DNA of 64,000 nt from Streptomyces sp. CB02366. Lineage in GTDB: Bacteria; Actinomycetota; Actinomycetes; Streptomycetales; Streptomycetaceae. The notes beneath the pieces were generated by a model. That model was not told the origin of the DNA. It saw only the letters and a list, made by a program, of their open reading frames with translations, and searched no databases. The translations under genes were made by a program, and so were the position numbers. The stretch covers positions 186,001-250,000 of the forward strand of contig NZ_LIVT01000002.1 in the NCBI RefSeq assembly GCF_001905905.1, in the 5' to 3' direction. Shown piece after piece: positions 47,703 through 56,832 of the stretch (its first letter is position 1; the number at the start of each line of letters is the position of its first letter).

Positions 47703-48374
47703 TCAGCGGGTGGTGCGGCGGCTCGCCGTGGTCTTCTTGACCGCCTTCTTCGCGGTCTTCTTCGCCGGAGCGGGCAGTGCCGTCTTCTTGGCCGGGGTGC
47801 GCTTGGCGGCGGCCGCCTTCGGGGACGCGGCCTCGGCCGCCGCCTCCTCGGTGTCGGCGCCGGTGGTCGACAGCGCACCGGAGCCGGACTCCAGGTGGGC
47901 GCGGACGAACCACTGGAACTGCTCCAGGCCGCGCAGGTGCTCGATGAGCAGGTCCTCGGTGACGGGGTCGATATCGGCGGCCTTCTCGGCCGCCGCGCGG
48001 TGGTCCTCGATGATCCCGGTGTAGACGAGGTCCAGGGCGCCGAGGTGGGCGATGGCGTCGGCGCGCCCGACGCTGTAGTCGTCCCAGGTCCGTTCCCTGA
48101 CCAGGGCGCCCGGGGTGCCGTTCGGCTCGCCGCCGAGGGCGGAGATGCGCTCGGCGGCGGTGTCCGCCATGTCCCGTACGGCGGCGGTCTGGGGGTCCAG
48201 CATCTCGTGGACGGCGATGAAGTGGGGGCCGACCACGTTCCAGTGGATGTGCTTGAGGGTGAGCGCGAGGTCGTTGAGGGCGTGCAGACGCGGGGTCAGC
48301 AGGTCGATGACCTGGCGGCCCTCGTCGACGCCGAGGCCGGGGACGGTGTAGCGGGGGGTGCGTGCGCGGGACAT
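47703..48374 (-). CDS. dps: Dps-family ferritin-like protein with lysine-rich tail
   Basis: 223 residues. The four-helix ferritin core (about 20-165) has the inter-subunit ferroxidase ligands H44, H56, D60, D71 and E75, spaced exactly as in E. coli Dps. It oxidises and stores iron using peroxide and compacts DNA. The last 60 residues are Ala/Lys/Thr-rich with a KKTAKKAVKKTT pattern like histone H1, which should give DNA binding. The ATG at 48374 follows GAGGAG; an ATG six codons earlier is less well placed. It sits 97 nt downstream of transketolase on the same strand and may be co-transcribed. Confidence 0.92.
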   Translation of the reverse strand: MSRARTPRYTVPGLGVDEGRQVIDLLTPRLHALNDLALTLKHIHWNVVGPHFIAVHEMLDPQTAAVRDMADTAAERISALGGEPNGTPGALVRERTWDDYSVGRADAIAHLGALDLVYTGIIEDHRAAAEKAADIDPVTEDLLIEHLRGLEQFQWFVRAHLESGSGALSTTGADTEEAAAEAASPKAAAAKRTPAKKTALPAPAKKTAKKAVKKTTASRRTTR

Positions 48375-48471
48375 GGGGCTCCTCTTCATGGAGACGGTCG
48401 GTTCTTCGGGTGACGGCCGGTTCTTCACGGCGCCGGCCGGGCAGGGGTGGCTTCTCCGAGGGGCGGGCCGC

Positions 48472-50736
48472 TCAGCCGGCGTCCCCGGTGCCGCCCTCGG
48501 TGGGGGCCGATCCGGGGCGCTCGCCGCCGGGCCGGACGGGTCCGGCCGCCGCGCGGATGCTCTCCCGTGCGGCCTCGGCGACCGCGGCGGGCGTGATGCC
48601 GAACTCCTCGTACAGCCGCTCGTAGGGGGCGGACGCGCCGAAGTGCTCCAGGCTGACCATGCGGCCCGCGTCCCCCACCACGTCGCGCCAGCCCTGGGCG
48701 ACGGCGGCCTCGACGCTGACCCGGGCCCGGACCCCGGGCGGCAGCACCTCGTCCTGGTACGCGTACGGCTGCTCGGCGAACCACTCGCGGCACGGCAGCG
48801 AGACCACCCGGGCGTCGTGCCCGTCGGCGGCCAGCAACTCCCGTGCTTCCAGCGCGATGTGTACCTCCGAACCGGTCGCGACGAGGATGACGTCGGGTGT
48901 GTCGCCCCGGCTGTCGGCGAGGACGTACCCGCCGCGCGCGGCTCCTTCGGCCGAGGCGTAGGCGCCGTCGCCGTCACCCCGCTCCAGGACGGGCAGCGGC
49001 TGCCGGGTCAGGGCGAGTCCGGCGGGCCGGTCGTGGTGCTCCAGGACGGTGCGCCAGCAGACGGCGGTCTCGTTCGCGTCGGCGGGCCGTACGACGTCGA
49101 GTCCGGGGATCGCGCGGAGCGCGGCCAGCTGCTCGACCGGCTGGTGGGTGGGGCCGTCCTCGCCCAGGCCGATCGAGTCGTGGGTCCAGACGTAGGCGAC
49201 CGGCAGCTTCATCAGGGCGGCGAGCCGGACGGCCGGACGCATGTAGTCGCTGAAGATCAGGAACGTACCGCCGTAGGGGCGGGTGAGGCTCTGGAGGGCG
49301 ATGCCGTTGAGGATCGCGCCCATGGCGTGCTCGCGGATGCCGAAGTGGAGCGTGCGGCCGTACGGGTTGCCGGGGAACTCGCCGGTCTGCCTGGACTCCG
49401 GCACGAAGGACGGCTCGCCCTCCATGGTGGTGTTGTTGCTCCCCGCCAGGTCGGCCGATCCGCCCCACAGTTCGGGCAGCACGGGGGCCAGCGCGGTGAG
49501 CACGTCGCCGGACGCCTTGCGGGTGGCGATGCCCTTGGGGTCGGGGGCGAAGACGGGGAGGCTGTCGGTCCAGCCGTCGGGAAGCCGCTGTTCCCGCAGC
49601 CGGTCGAGGAGTTCGGCGCGTTCGGGGTGGGCTGAGCGCCATTCCCGGTAGCCGGGCTCCCAGGCGCGGTGGGCCTCGGCGCCGCGCTCGCGGACCGCGC
49701 GGGCGTGCTCCAGTACGTCGTCCTCGACGGCGAAGTCGGCCTCCGGGTCGAAGCCGAGCAGCTTCTTGGTGGCGGCGACCTCGTCGTCGCCGAGCGCGGA
49801 GCCGTGGGCCTTGCCGGTGTTCTGCTTGGTGGGCGCGGGCCAGCCGATGATCGTGCGCAGCAGGATCAGGGAGGGCCGGCCGGTCTCGTCCTTGGCGGCC
49901 TCGACGGCGGCGAGCAGGGCGTCGACGTCCTCGACGTAGTCACCGGTCCGGGTGAAGTCGACCGTCTGGACGTGCCAGCCGTACGACGCGTAGCGGGCGG
50001 CGACGTCCTCGCTGAAGGAGATGTCGGTGTCGTCCTCGATGGAGATGTGGTTGGAGTCGTAGAAGACGATCAGGTTGCCCAGCTCCTGATGCCCCGCCAG
50101 GGAACTGGCCTCGGACGTCACGCCCTCCATCAGGTCGCCGTCGGAGGCGATGACGTACACGTGGTGGTCGAAGGGGCTCGTGCCGGTGGGCGCGTCCGGG
50201 TCGAGGAGGCCGCGCTCGCGCCGCCCGGCCATGGCCATGCCCACGGCGGAGGCGAGGCCCTGGCCCAGCGGTCCGGTGGTGATCTCGACGCCCCGGGTGT
50301 GGCGGTACTCGGGGTGGCCGGGGGTGGCCGACCCCCAGGTGCGCAGCGCTTCCAGGTCCGCCAGTTCCATGCCGTACCCGCTGAGGTACAGCTGGATGTA
50401 GAGGGTGAGGCTGGAGTGGCCGCAGGAGAGCACGAAGCGGTCGCGGCCGATCCACTGGTCGTCGGCCGGGTCGTGCCGCATCACCTGCTGGAACAGCAGG
50501 TACGCCAGCGGGGCCAGGCTCATCGCGGTGCCGGGGTGGCCGTGGCCCGCCTTCTGCACGGCGTCGGCGGCGAGCACCCGCGCGGTGTCGACGGCGCGGA
50601 CGTCGAGCTCCCCCCACCCCGCCGCGTCCGCACGGGGCGGGGCCAGGCGCGGATCGCGGCCCCGGGCGCCGGGGTTGCTCGCTCCAGGGCCGCCCGAGGC
50701 GGCGTTCGGGCCGTTGGGCGTTTCGGGGGGTGCCAT
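48472..50736 (-). CDS. tkt: Transketolase
   Basis: 754 residues with three domains: a TPP-binding N-terminal domain with GHGHPG (64-69) and the TPP/Mg motif SDGDLMEG (198-205), a pyrimidine-binding domain with GIREHAMGA, and a C-terminal domain. It moves two-carbon units in the pentose-phosphate pathway. The first 45 residues are a Pro/Gly/Asn-rich extension absent from standard transketolases. The ATG at 50736 is set by AGGAGG 6 nt upstream. A place beside dps and sodF rather than with tal/zwf suggests it is the second, stress-linked transketolase copy of a streptomycete; that is inferred. Confidence 0.94.
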   Translation of the reverse strand: MAPPETPNGPNAASGGPGASNPGARGRDPRLAPPRADAAGWGELDVRAVDTARVLAADAVQKAGHGHPGTAMSLAPLAYLLFQQVMRHDPADDQWIGRDRFVLSCGHSSLTLYIQLYLSGYGMELADLEALRTWGSATPGHPEYRHTRGVEITTGPLGQGLASAVGMAMAGRRERGLLDPDAPTGTSPFDHHVYVIASDGDLMEGVTSEASSLAGHQELGNLIVFYDSNHISIEDDTDISFSEDVAARYASYGWHVQTVDFTRTGDYVEDVDALLAAVEAAKDETGRPSLILLRTIIGWPAPTKQNTGKAHGSALGDDEVAATKKLLGFDPEADFAVEDDVLEHARAVRERGAEAHRAWEPGYREWRSAHPERAELLDRLREQRLPDGWTDSLPVFAPDPKGIATRKASGDVLTALAPVLPELWGGSADLAGSNNTTMEGEPSFVPESRQTGEFPGNPYGRTLHFGIREHAMGAILNGIALQSLTRPYGGTFLIFSDYMRPAVRLAALMKLPVAYVWTHDSIGLGEDGPTHQPVEQLAALRAIPGLDVVRPADANETAVCWRTVLEHHDRPAGLALTRQPLPVLERGDGDGAYASAEGAARGGYVLADSRGDTPDVILVATGSEVHIALEARELLAADGHDARVVSLPCREWFAEQPYAYQDEVLPPGVRARVSVEAAVAQGWRDVVGDAGRMVSLEHFGASAPYERLYEEFGITPAAVAEAARESIRAAAGPVRPGGERPGSAPTEGGTGDAG

Positions 50737-50875
50737 CGAGTCCTCCTGATCAGCGGGGTGGGCGGGCCGCGGGCGGCGCGCACGCGGTCCCGCCGCCGGC
50801 CGCCCGGCTGCTTGGCCGAGTCCCCCGGAACGACGGGACCAAACGCGCGCCGGCATACGCAGCACGCGAGAAGGA

Positions 50876-50890
50876 GCAAACCACCTTTGC
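50876..50890 (-). promoter_or_regulatory. Dyad GCAAA-N5-TTTGC upstream of tkt
   Basis: A perfect 5-bp inverted repeat with a 5-nt spacer, 140 nt before the tkt start. It resembles a repressor half-site pair; the binding protein is unknown. Its core spacing differs from the Nur box. Confidence 0.35.
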
Positions 50891-51039
50891 ACGACAAAAC
50901 GGAGAAGAGGGGAAGCGACGTCGCCGGTTCCCGGGCCTGTTGTCACCCTGCCGCCCGCCGGGCGATGACGGCGGCGCGACGACGGGTCCTAGGCCGAAGG
51001 GCTGATCACCCCGGAGCACTCCTGCTGTTAGCCTGCTCC

Positions 51040-51054
51040 TGCATATAGGTTGCA
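51040..51054 (+). promoter_or_regulatory. Putative Nur (nickel) box upstream of sodF
   Basis: TGCAT-ATAGG-TTGCA fits the Nur operator TGCAA-N5-TTGCA with one mismatch, 44 nt before the sodF ATG. In S. coelicolor, Nur with nickel binds the sodF promoter region and represses it, so that Ni-SOD is used instead. Confidence 0.7.
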
Positions 51055-51097
51055 ATAACAACTGGACGGCATTCCCAGCAGTCGGAGGGCACGCATC

Positions 51098-51739
51098 ATG
51101 GCCACGTACACGCTCCCGGAACTTCCGTACGATTACGCGGCGCTCGAACCGGTCATCAACCCGCAGATCATCGAGCTGCACCACGACAAGCACCACGCCG
51201 CGTACGTCAAGGGGGCGAACGACACCCTGGAGCAGCTGGAGGAGGCCCGGGACAAGGAGGCGTGGGGCGCGATCAACGGCCTCCAGAAGAACCTCGCGTT
51301 CCACCTCTCGGGCCACATCCTGCACTCGATCTACTGGCACAACATGACCGGCGACGGCGGCGGCGAGCCCCTGGCCGCGGACGGCGTGGGCGACCTCGCC
51401 GACGCGATCACCGAGTCCTTCGGCTCCTTCGCGGGCTTCAAGTCCCAGCTGACGAAGGCGTCGGCCACCACCCAGGGTTCCGGCTGGGGCGTGCTCGCGT
51501 ACGAGCCCCTGAGCGGCAGGCTGATCGTCGAGCAGGTCTACGACCACCAGGGCAACGTCGGCCAGGGATCGGTTCCGATCCTGGTCTTCGACGCCTGGGA
51601 GCACGCCTTCTACCTGCAGTACAAGAACCAGAAGGTGGACTTCATCGAGGCGATGTGGCAGGTCGTCAACTGGCAGGACGTGGCGAAGCGCTACGCCGCC
51701 GCCAAGGAGCGGCAGGACGTGCTGCTGCTCGCCCCCTGA
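51098..51739 (+). CDS. sodF: Fe/Zn superoxide dismutase
   Basis: 213 residues of the Fe/Mn-SOD family, the FeZn-type SOD of streptomycetes. Metal ligands are H28 (ELHHDKHH), H76 ([11 protein letters not shown]), D166 and H170 ([13 protein letters not shown]). It dismutates superoxide in the cytoplasm. The ATG at 51098 follows GGAGG. The gene is alone, with a terminator 80 nt after the stop. A Nur-type operator upstream implies repression when nickel is plentiful. Confidence 0.95.
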   Translation: MATYTLPELPYDYAALEPVINPQIIELHHDKHHAAYVKGANDTLEQLEEARDKEAWGAINGLQKNLAFHLSGHILHSIYWHNMTGDGGGEPLAADGVGDLADAITESFGSFAGFKSQLTKASATTQGSGWGVLAYEPLSGRLIVEQVYDHQGNVGQGSVPILVFDAWEHAFYLQYKNQKVDFIEAMWQVVNWQDVAKRYAAAKERQDVLLLAP

Positions 51740-51814
51740 GGCGACGCCGGCACACCACGAACGCCCTGCCCCGTGATCGTCTTCTCAACCTTCACCCCGG
51801 CAGGCGGAACACCG

Positions 51815-51852
51815 GAGAGCCCCCGCGAGGACGTGACTCGCGGGGGCTCCCC
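51815..51852 (+). terminator. sodF terminator
   Basis: A perfect 13-bp stem GAGCCCCCGCGAG/CTCGCGGGGGCTC with a 7-nt loop. Confidence 0.75.
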
Positions 51853-51863
51853 CATGGGGGCTG

Positions 51864-51889
51864 TTTAGCTATTTAGCTCATGTGCTAAA
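51864..51889 (+). promoter_or_regulatory. ArsR-type operator and half-site
   Basis: TTTAGC-TCATGT-GCTAAA (51872-51889) is a perfect 6-6-6 dyad, preceded by another TTTAGC at 51864-51869. It ends 8 nt before the ArsR start and lies in an AT-rich island, so it is likely both promoter and autoregulatory operator; the mRNA may be leaderless. Confidence 0.65.
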
Positions 51890-51897
51890 CATGCGTC

Positions 51898-52233
51898 ATG
51901 GAATCACCCGCCGCAGACGAGGCGAGCGCCTTCCGCGCGCTCGCCGATCCCACCCGCCGCCAGATCCTGGAGGACCTGCGGGGCGGTGAGCTGGCCGCCG
52001 GGGAGATCGCGAGCCGGTTCTCGATCAGTGCCCCGTCCATCTCGCGCCACCTGGGCGTGCTCAAGGGGGCCGGGCTCGTCACCGAGCGCCGGGACGCCAA
52101 CCGCATCCTCTACTCCCTCGCCGAGGAGCGGCTCGCCATGTGCGTGGGGCGCTTCCTGAGCGCCGTGTGCCCCGAACAGATCGTGCTCCGCCACACGAAG
52201 TGGCGCCCTGCCCCGGAAGGCGAAGCCTCGTGA
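51898..52233 (+). CDS. ArsR-family transcriptional regulator
   Basis: 111 residues of the winged-helix ArsR/SmtB fold: RALADPTRRQILEDLRGG at the N-terminus, recognition helix APSISRHLGVLKGAGLV and the wing ERRDANRILYSL. No CxC metal site is present in the DNA-binding helix, so it is not a classical metal sensor; it resembles SdpR-type repressors. It is the first gene of a two-gene operon, overlapping DUF2071 by 4 nt. It probably represses itself through the adjacent TTTAGC dyad. There is no ribosome binding site before ATG 51898, consistent with leaderless translation. Confidence 0.87.
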   Translation: MESPAADEASAFRALADPTRRQILEDLRGGELAAGEIASRFSISAPSISRHLGVLKGAGLVTERRDANRILYSLAEERLAMCVGRFLSAVCPEQIVLRHTKWRPAPEGEAS

Positions 52234-52976
52234 TCGGATCCCGGCTCACCAGCGTCATCGAACGCCGACTGCTGGTGAACTACCGCGTCGACCCGCACAT
52301 CGCGGCGGCCCTGCTGCCGACGCCGCTGCGGCCCCACCTCGTGCGCGGCCGGGCGGTGGCGGGCATCTGCCTGTTGCGGATCGGCGGCGTCCGGCCCGGC
52401 TGGGCGCCGGCGGCGGCCGGGCTGACCAGTGAGAACGCGGCGCACCGGATCTCGGTCGAGTGGGACGGGCCGGCCGGCGTCGAACACGGCGTGTACATCC
52501 CGCGCCGCGACACCGCCTCCCGTCTGAACGCCTTCGCGGGCGGTCGGCTCTACCCGGGCGAGCACGGCCGCGCGGACTTCACGGTGCGCGAGGACGCCGA
52601 CGCCGTGCGAGTGGCCTTCGCGACCCGGGACGGGGAGGTGGAGGTGGACGCCACGGTGGAGCCCGCCGACGAACTGCGCGGCAGCGAGTTGTTCACGGAC
52701 CTGGCGGAGGCGTCGGAGTTCTTCCGCCTCGGCAACCGGGGGCTTTCCCCGCGCGCCGGGGGCACGCACCTGGACGTCCTCGAACTCTCCACGGACGCCT
52801 GGAAGGTGGCGGCGGGCCGGCCCCGTTCCGTACGCTCCACGTTCTTCGAGGACCTGGACCGCTTCCCGCCGGGCAGCGCGGTGCTGGACAGCGCGCTGGT
52901 GATGCGGGGCGTGCCGGCGGACTGGTCGCAGCGCGAGCCGTTCCGGCTGGGGTGCGGGGCGGGGGTGGCGGCGTAG
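52230..52976 (+). CDS. DUF2071 family protein
   Basis: 248 residues matching DUF2071, an acetoacetate-decarboxylase-like fold of unknown activity (start SVIERRLLVNYRVDPHIAAALLPTPLRPHL, and later RDTASRLNAFAGGRLYPGEH). It starts at a GTG that overlaps the ArsR stop (GTGA), so it is translationally coupled to the regulator and is probably its target. Several ArsR-DUF2071 pairs are known in actinobacteria, with no assigned substrate. Confidence 0.82.
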   Translation: MIGSRLTSVIERRLLVNYRVDPHIAAALLPTPLRPHLVRGRAVAGICLLRIGGVRPGWAPAAAGLTSENAAHRISVEWDGPAGVEHGVYIPRRDTASRLNAFAGGRLYPGEHGRADFTVREDADAVRVAFATRDGEVEVDATVEPADELRGSELFTDLAEASEFFRLGNRGLSPRAGGTHLDVLELSTDAWKVAAGRPRSVRSTFFEDLDRFPPGSAVLDSALVMRGVPADWSQREPFRLGCGAGVAA

Positions 52977-53328
52977 AAGGGCGCGGCGGGCGCAGGGACG
53001 TTACGAGGAGGTGGCACGGCCGGGCTCGTACAGGGCGGGCGGGGCGTGACGGCCGCTGCGGGGAACGGGGCGGGGGAGGCGTGACGATCGTCGCGGGTGG
53101 AGGAGCGGGCGGGACGTGACGACCGTTGCGGGTGGGGGGCGGACGGGTCGGCCAGGTCACAGAGGTCGGCGGGGCGCGGCACCCGGCTCCCGTCGCCTGC
53201 TTCGATCCCGTCCGGCGCCACCGCCGCCTCGGCGTACCCCGGCGGAGCCGAAAATATCCGCGCCCCACCGCCCCCGGCTGTCACGATGGCCACCCCACGC
53301 CCCCTGCCCCCGCTCCGGAAGTGCTGCC
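52977..53328. other. 352-bp intergenic region with tandem repeats
   Basis: No convincing gene despite open frames in several frames. The middle is a 35-bp tandem repeat (53041-53145). The right end, with lower GC around 53250, carries the promoter region of the acetyltransferase. Confidence 0.5.
53041..53145. repeat. Three-copy 35-bp degenerate tandem repeat
   Basis: GTGAC appears at 53046, 53081 and 53116, an exact 35-nt period. The consensus unit is about GGGRCGTGACGAYCGTYGCGGGTGG plus a G-rich spacer. A looser fourth copy lies near 53000. Confidence 0.7.
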
Positions 53329-54003
53329 ATGACTTCTCCCTCCGCTCCCGCCCCTGCGGACCCCACCGTCCTGCACCCGATGCCCGGCCAGCCGCGCGTG
53401 GTGCAGCTGAAGCCCCTGGTCACCTCGGAGCTGGTGGAGGTGGGGGACTACTCGTACTACGACGACCCCGAGCACGCCACGGAGTTCGAGACCCGCAACG
53501 TGCTCTACCACTACGGCCCGGAACGCCTGGTCATCGGCAAGTTCTGCGCGCTCGGCACGGGGGTGCGGTTCATCATGAACGGCGCCAACCACCGGATGGA
53601 CGGGCCGTCCACGTTCCCCTTCCCGACCCTCGGCGGTTCCTGGGCCGACCACTTCGACCTGTTGACGGGCCTCCCGAACCGGGGCGACACCGTGATCGGC
53701 AACGACGTCTGGATCGGGTACGAGGCGGTGATCATGCCAGGGGTCCGCATCGGGCACGGCGCGATCATCAGCTCCCAGTCCGTGGTGGTCTCGGACGTCC
53801 CGGACTACGGCATCGTCGGCGGCAACCCGGCCCGCCTGATCCGCACCCGGTACGAGGAGCCGGAGGTCGCCCGTCTGCTGGCGGTGGCCTGGTGGGACTG
53901 GCCGGCCGAGCACCTGACGCGCCATATCCGTACGGTCATGTCGGGCACGGTGGCGGAGCTGGAGGCGGCGGCGCCGGGGGCGGAGGCGGAGCGACCGGCC
54001 TGA
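53329..54003 (+). CDS. CatB/Vat-type xenobiotic O-acetyltransferase
   Basis: 224 residues of a left-handed beta-helix acetyltransferase. The Vat/XAT pattern is complete: VLYHYGPERLVIGKFCALG, catalytic H88 in GANHRMDGPSTFPF, then hexapeptide repeats DVWIGYEAVIMPGVRIGHGAIISS and a C-terminal WWDWP element. Family members acetylate hydroxyl groups of streptogramin A, chloramphenicol or other small molecules; the substrate here is unknown. ATG 53329, with GGAAG upstream. The gene is alone beside the mycosin cassette. Confidence 0.88.
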   Translation: MTSPSAPAPADPTVLHPMPGQPRVVQLKPLVTSELVEVGDYSYYDDPEHATEFETRNVLYHYGPERLVIGKFCALGTGVRFIMNGANHRMDGPSTFPFPTLGGSWADHFDLLTGLPNRGDTVIGNDVWIGYEAVIMPGVRIGHGAIISSQSVVVSDVPDYGIVGGNPARLIRTRYEEPEVARLLAVAWWDWPAEHLTRHIRTVMSGTVAELEAAAPGAEAERPA

Positions 54004-54055
54004 GCCCACCGCTCCTCCTGCGACCGCTCCGGGCCCTCCCGGCCCCGGGGCGCTC

Positions 54056-55276
54056 TCAGGGCGTCCGGCTGCGACGCCTGCGGACCGCCCACACCGCGAC
54101 GCCCGCACCGAGCAGGACGGCGGCGCCGGCCCCGATGGCGATTCCCACGGTGGCCGTGTCGCCGTCGTCGTCGCCGGACGCGGCCGGACCGGCGGCCGGC
54201 TCGGCAGAGTCCTTCGCAGCCTTCGAGGGCTGCGAAGACGAGGGCGCGGGGGCCTTCGCGGCCAGGTCGGGCAGCGGGTACTCGTCGGCCGGGCCCGGAT
54301 CACCCGGTTCCGTGAGCGCGATCCGGGGGCGGACGACGCCGTAGCCGATGACGTCGTCGCGGCTCAGCCCCTTGTCGTTGCCACTGGCCGTCTGGAGCAG
54401 AACCCGGAGCACCTGGTAGTTGGTCCAGTCGGGGTGCTGCGACCAGAGGAGCGCGGCAGAGGCGGAGGCTAGGGCGGTGGCCATACTCGTACCGTCTCCC
54501 CCGCAGATCTGGCTGCTGTTCGGGCAGGCGCTGACCACATCCACGGCGGGGGCTGCCAAGTCGACCTGGGGGCCCCATTGAGAGTCCTTGTACGGCTTGG
54601 CGTGCCGGTCCACTCCGGCCACACCAACGACACCTGGGGTTGCTGCCGGATACCGTGTTTCGTTCCTGAGGTCGCCGCTGTTTCCGACTGCCGCGAAAAT
54701 CAACTTCCCCTTGCCCAAAGCATAATTCACAGCAGCGGTCAGCTTTGGGTTACTCATGGGCCCGCTCATGGAAATATTGATGATCTTCGCGTCAGAGTCG
54801 GCAGCGAAACGAATGGCCAGAGCCATTTTTTCAGTGAACCCCCCCTCCTTCCCCGCACCCCTTTCCCATTCATACGGCAATCTGATGGGAAGGATCTTGG
54901 CATCTGGCGCCAGGCCGTAAGTTCCGGAGTCCTTGCCGCTCGCTCCCGTTGCAGCGATCAAAGCGGCCATCTGAGTGCCATGTTCCACCAGATCGGTGTG
55001 TTCGTCACCTTTCTGCTCGGAGTAGTCGATTCCGTCAAGGACCTGACCACGCAGATCTACCGCGTTCTTGTCGACTCCGGAGTCGAGCACGGCAACCGTG
55101 ATGCCCTCTCCGGTGCTCGTCCTCCACATCTTCTCGGCATGCATCGCATCGAGATGCCACTGCTGCTCCCGAGCGGTTTCGGCGTGCGCAGGGGCCGTCG
55201 CAACACCCGTCAGCACCAGCCCCATGACGGTTGTCAGGGCAAATCGCTGCCCGGCGTACAGCCTGCTGATACGCAT
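54056..55276 (-). CDS. Type VII secretion-associated serine protease (mycosin)
   Basis: 406 residues: signal peptide (about 1-32, ending PAHA), subtilisin-type S8 domain with triad D65 (VLDSGVD), H99 (EHGTQMAA) and S264 (GGDGTSMATA) plus oxyanion N199, a Pro/Ser/Ala-rich linker, and one C-terminal transmembrane helix followed by RRRRSRTP. This is the MycP layout: a membrane-anchored protease on the outer face. The part at 54600-55300 is clearly lower in GC than the rest of the window. It follows a WXG-type protein gene by 35 nt. No ESX core genes (EccB/C/D/E) are in the window. Confidence 0.9.
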   Translation of the reverse strand: MRISRLYAGQRFALTTVMGLVLTGVATAPAHAETAREQQWHLDAMHAEKMWRTSTGEGITVAVLDSGVDKNAVDLRGQVLDGIDYSEQKGDEHTDLVEHGTQMAALIAATGASGKDSGTYGLAPDAKILPIRLPYEWERGAGKEGGFTEKMALAIRFAADSDAKIINISMSGPMSNPKLTAAVNYALGKGKLIFAAVGNSGDLRNETRYPAATPGVVGVAGVDRHAKPYKDSQWGPQVDLAAPAVDVVSACPNSSQICGGDGTSMATALASASAALLWSQHPDWTNYQVLRVLLQTASGNDKGLSRDDVIGYGVVRPRIALTEPGDPGPADEYPLPDLAAKAPAPSSSQPSKAAKDSAEPAAGPAASGDDDGDTATVGIAIGAGAAVLLGAGVAVWAVRRRRSRTP

Positions 55277-55311
55277 CTCGTTTCTACCTCTTACGGATTC
55301 GGGGGCGGACG

Positions 55312-56832
55312 TCACTCGACGACCGGGGGGACGATACGGCGTCCGTTCTTCCAGTTTTCCTCGTCCTCAATGAGGTAGTCGGGGCGGTCGGAGCCTCGTT
55401 TTTCACCGCGACCGGGGGGCGTGGTCGAGACCGGCCTCGCCATCGCTCCGCCTCCCACAACCGGGGGGACTCCTGGGCGGCTTGTCTGCCGTGGATTACC
55501 TGCGCCGATTCCTCCGGTCTCGTAGGCGTAGCGGCGACCCCCGCCAGACGCTCCCGGTCGCGCTCCCCCGTTTCCTGGCCCCATCGCGGGGGTATGCCCG
55601 ATCGGGCCCCGGCCCCCTGCGGTTCCCTCACCGCCGACGACCAGACCACGCGGCATCCCTTTCCCCGCCCCCGTCGCGTTCGGGGGCATCGGACGACCGC
55701 CGACGATTCCGCTGTCGTGCGGCAGGCGTCCGGCGGCCCCCGGCCCCACCGGCCCTTGGACCGGCAGGGCCGGTGGCCGTCCACCGATCTGGCCGGGTCG
55801 CCCCGTGACGGGCGGCGCAGACTGCCAGGACGCCTTCGCACCGCCCGAACCCGCCACGGGAAGCGTCGGTGTGGGCTGCATGTCCAATGGAGCAGTGGCA
55901 CCGACAGGGGGCGGGCTCGCCGGGGACGGACCCGAAGACGGCGGTGTGGCAGTCGGCAGCGCGGCGAGACCGTCGATCTCCATCCGCGTCAGAGGCTCCA
56001 CGGGCGAGGGCTGCTCCGACGGGCCGCCGATCTCGGATCGCGGCAGGTCCGCCACCGAGCCAGAACGCACGGGACGGGTCGCGCCGGTCACGGATTCCTC
56101 ACCGGTCATCGGCCTCGCGGATGCAGCCGGGCCTTCGCCGATCGCCGAACTTCCGTCCGCCGCTCTGCTCCCGCCCGGGGGCCGCCGGTACGCCTCGTTG
56201 TCATTCCACCCCGGCCCGAACGCCGCCGGCGGCGGAAACGTCGGCGGCGTCTCCGCGTTCACCTGATGGGCGGTGAACTCATACGTCTGCGCCAACTTCC
56301 GCAACCGCAGCGCCGCCTCGCCCCGCAGCGCGTCGATCCGGGCCTCCGCCGCGGCGGCGTCCGATTGAGCGGTGCGGGCCAGGCCTCGCGCGTCCGGGTC
56401 GTTGCGGTTGGCCGGGTCGGTCGCGGTGTCGTACGCCCCGTCGGCCTTCGTCAGCGCGTTCCGCGCCTGTGTGGTCTCGGAAACCGGCGGCATCGCGGCC
56501 TTCGCCTCACCGATCGCCAGGGCCACCTCTTCCATCCACCGCGACGCGCCTTTGCTGTACTCCCCCAGGCGGAGCGTCGCGCTCGCCGTCTGCCCGCCCC
56601 AGGCGCGGAACGCGTCCCCGCCCTCTCCGTGCCACGGCAGAGCCGCCACATACGCCTTCAGGTCCTCACCGATCTTCGTGATCGTGGAGGACGCCTGGGA
56701 CAGCCTCGACGCCAGGTTCGACGCACCGGCCGGGTTCGCCGAGGCGATCAGGGCGGCCAGCTGTTGGTGCGTCATCGACTCGAAGTCGGTGCGTCGCGGC
56801 TGCGGCTTCCCGCCGCTTGCTCCCTCCGCCAT
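55312..56832 (-). CDS. WXG-like N-terminal domain protein with Pro/Gly-rich C-terminus
   Basis: 506 residues, not assigned to a named family. The first 200 residues are helical, with W67-H-G69 in the turn after one helix, as in WXG100 or PPE-type ESX substrates, and heptad-like helices to about residue 190. The remainder is Pro/Gly/Ser-rich with few features and ends RRIVPPVVE. The overlap of its ATG with the preceding stop (TGATG) and the downstream mycosin gene point to a type VII-related exported protein, possibly the mycosin's substrate. Confidence 0.75.
   Translation of the reverse strand: MAEGASGGKPQPRRTDFESMTHQQLAALIASANPAGASNLASRLSQASSTITKIGEDLKAYVAALPWHGEGGDAFRAWGGQTASATLRLGEYSKGASRWMEEVALAIGEAKAAMPPVSETTQARNALTKADGAYDTATDPANRNDPDARGLARTAQSDAAAAEARIDALRGEAALRLRKLAQTYEFTAHQVNAETPPTFPPPAAFGPGWNDNEAYRRPPGGSRAADGSSAIGEGPAASARPMTGEESVTGATRPVRSGSVADLPRSEIGGPSEQPSPVEPLTRMEIDGLAALPTATPPSSGPSPASPPPVGATAPLDMQPTPTLPVAGSGGAKASWQSAPPVTGRPGQIGGRPPALPVQGPVGPGAAGRLPHDSGIVGGRPMPPNATGAGKGMPRGLVVGGEGTAGGRGPIGHTPAMGPGNGGARPGASGGGRRYAYETGGIGAGNPRQTSRPGVPPVVGGGAMARPVSTTPPGRGEKRGSDRPDYLIEDEENWKNGRRIVPPVVE

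Larger units (their letters stand above)
50737..51097. other. 361-bp divergent control region (tkt / sodF)
   Basis: No gene. It carries a perfect GCAAA-N5-TTTGC dyad on the tkt side and a Nur-type box on the sodF side. The stretch 50870-50935 is much richer in A than the surrounding DNA and probably contains the tkt promoter and leader. Confidence 0.5.
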
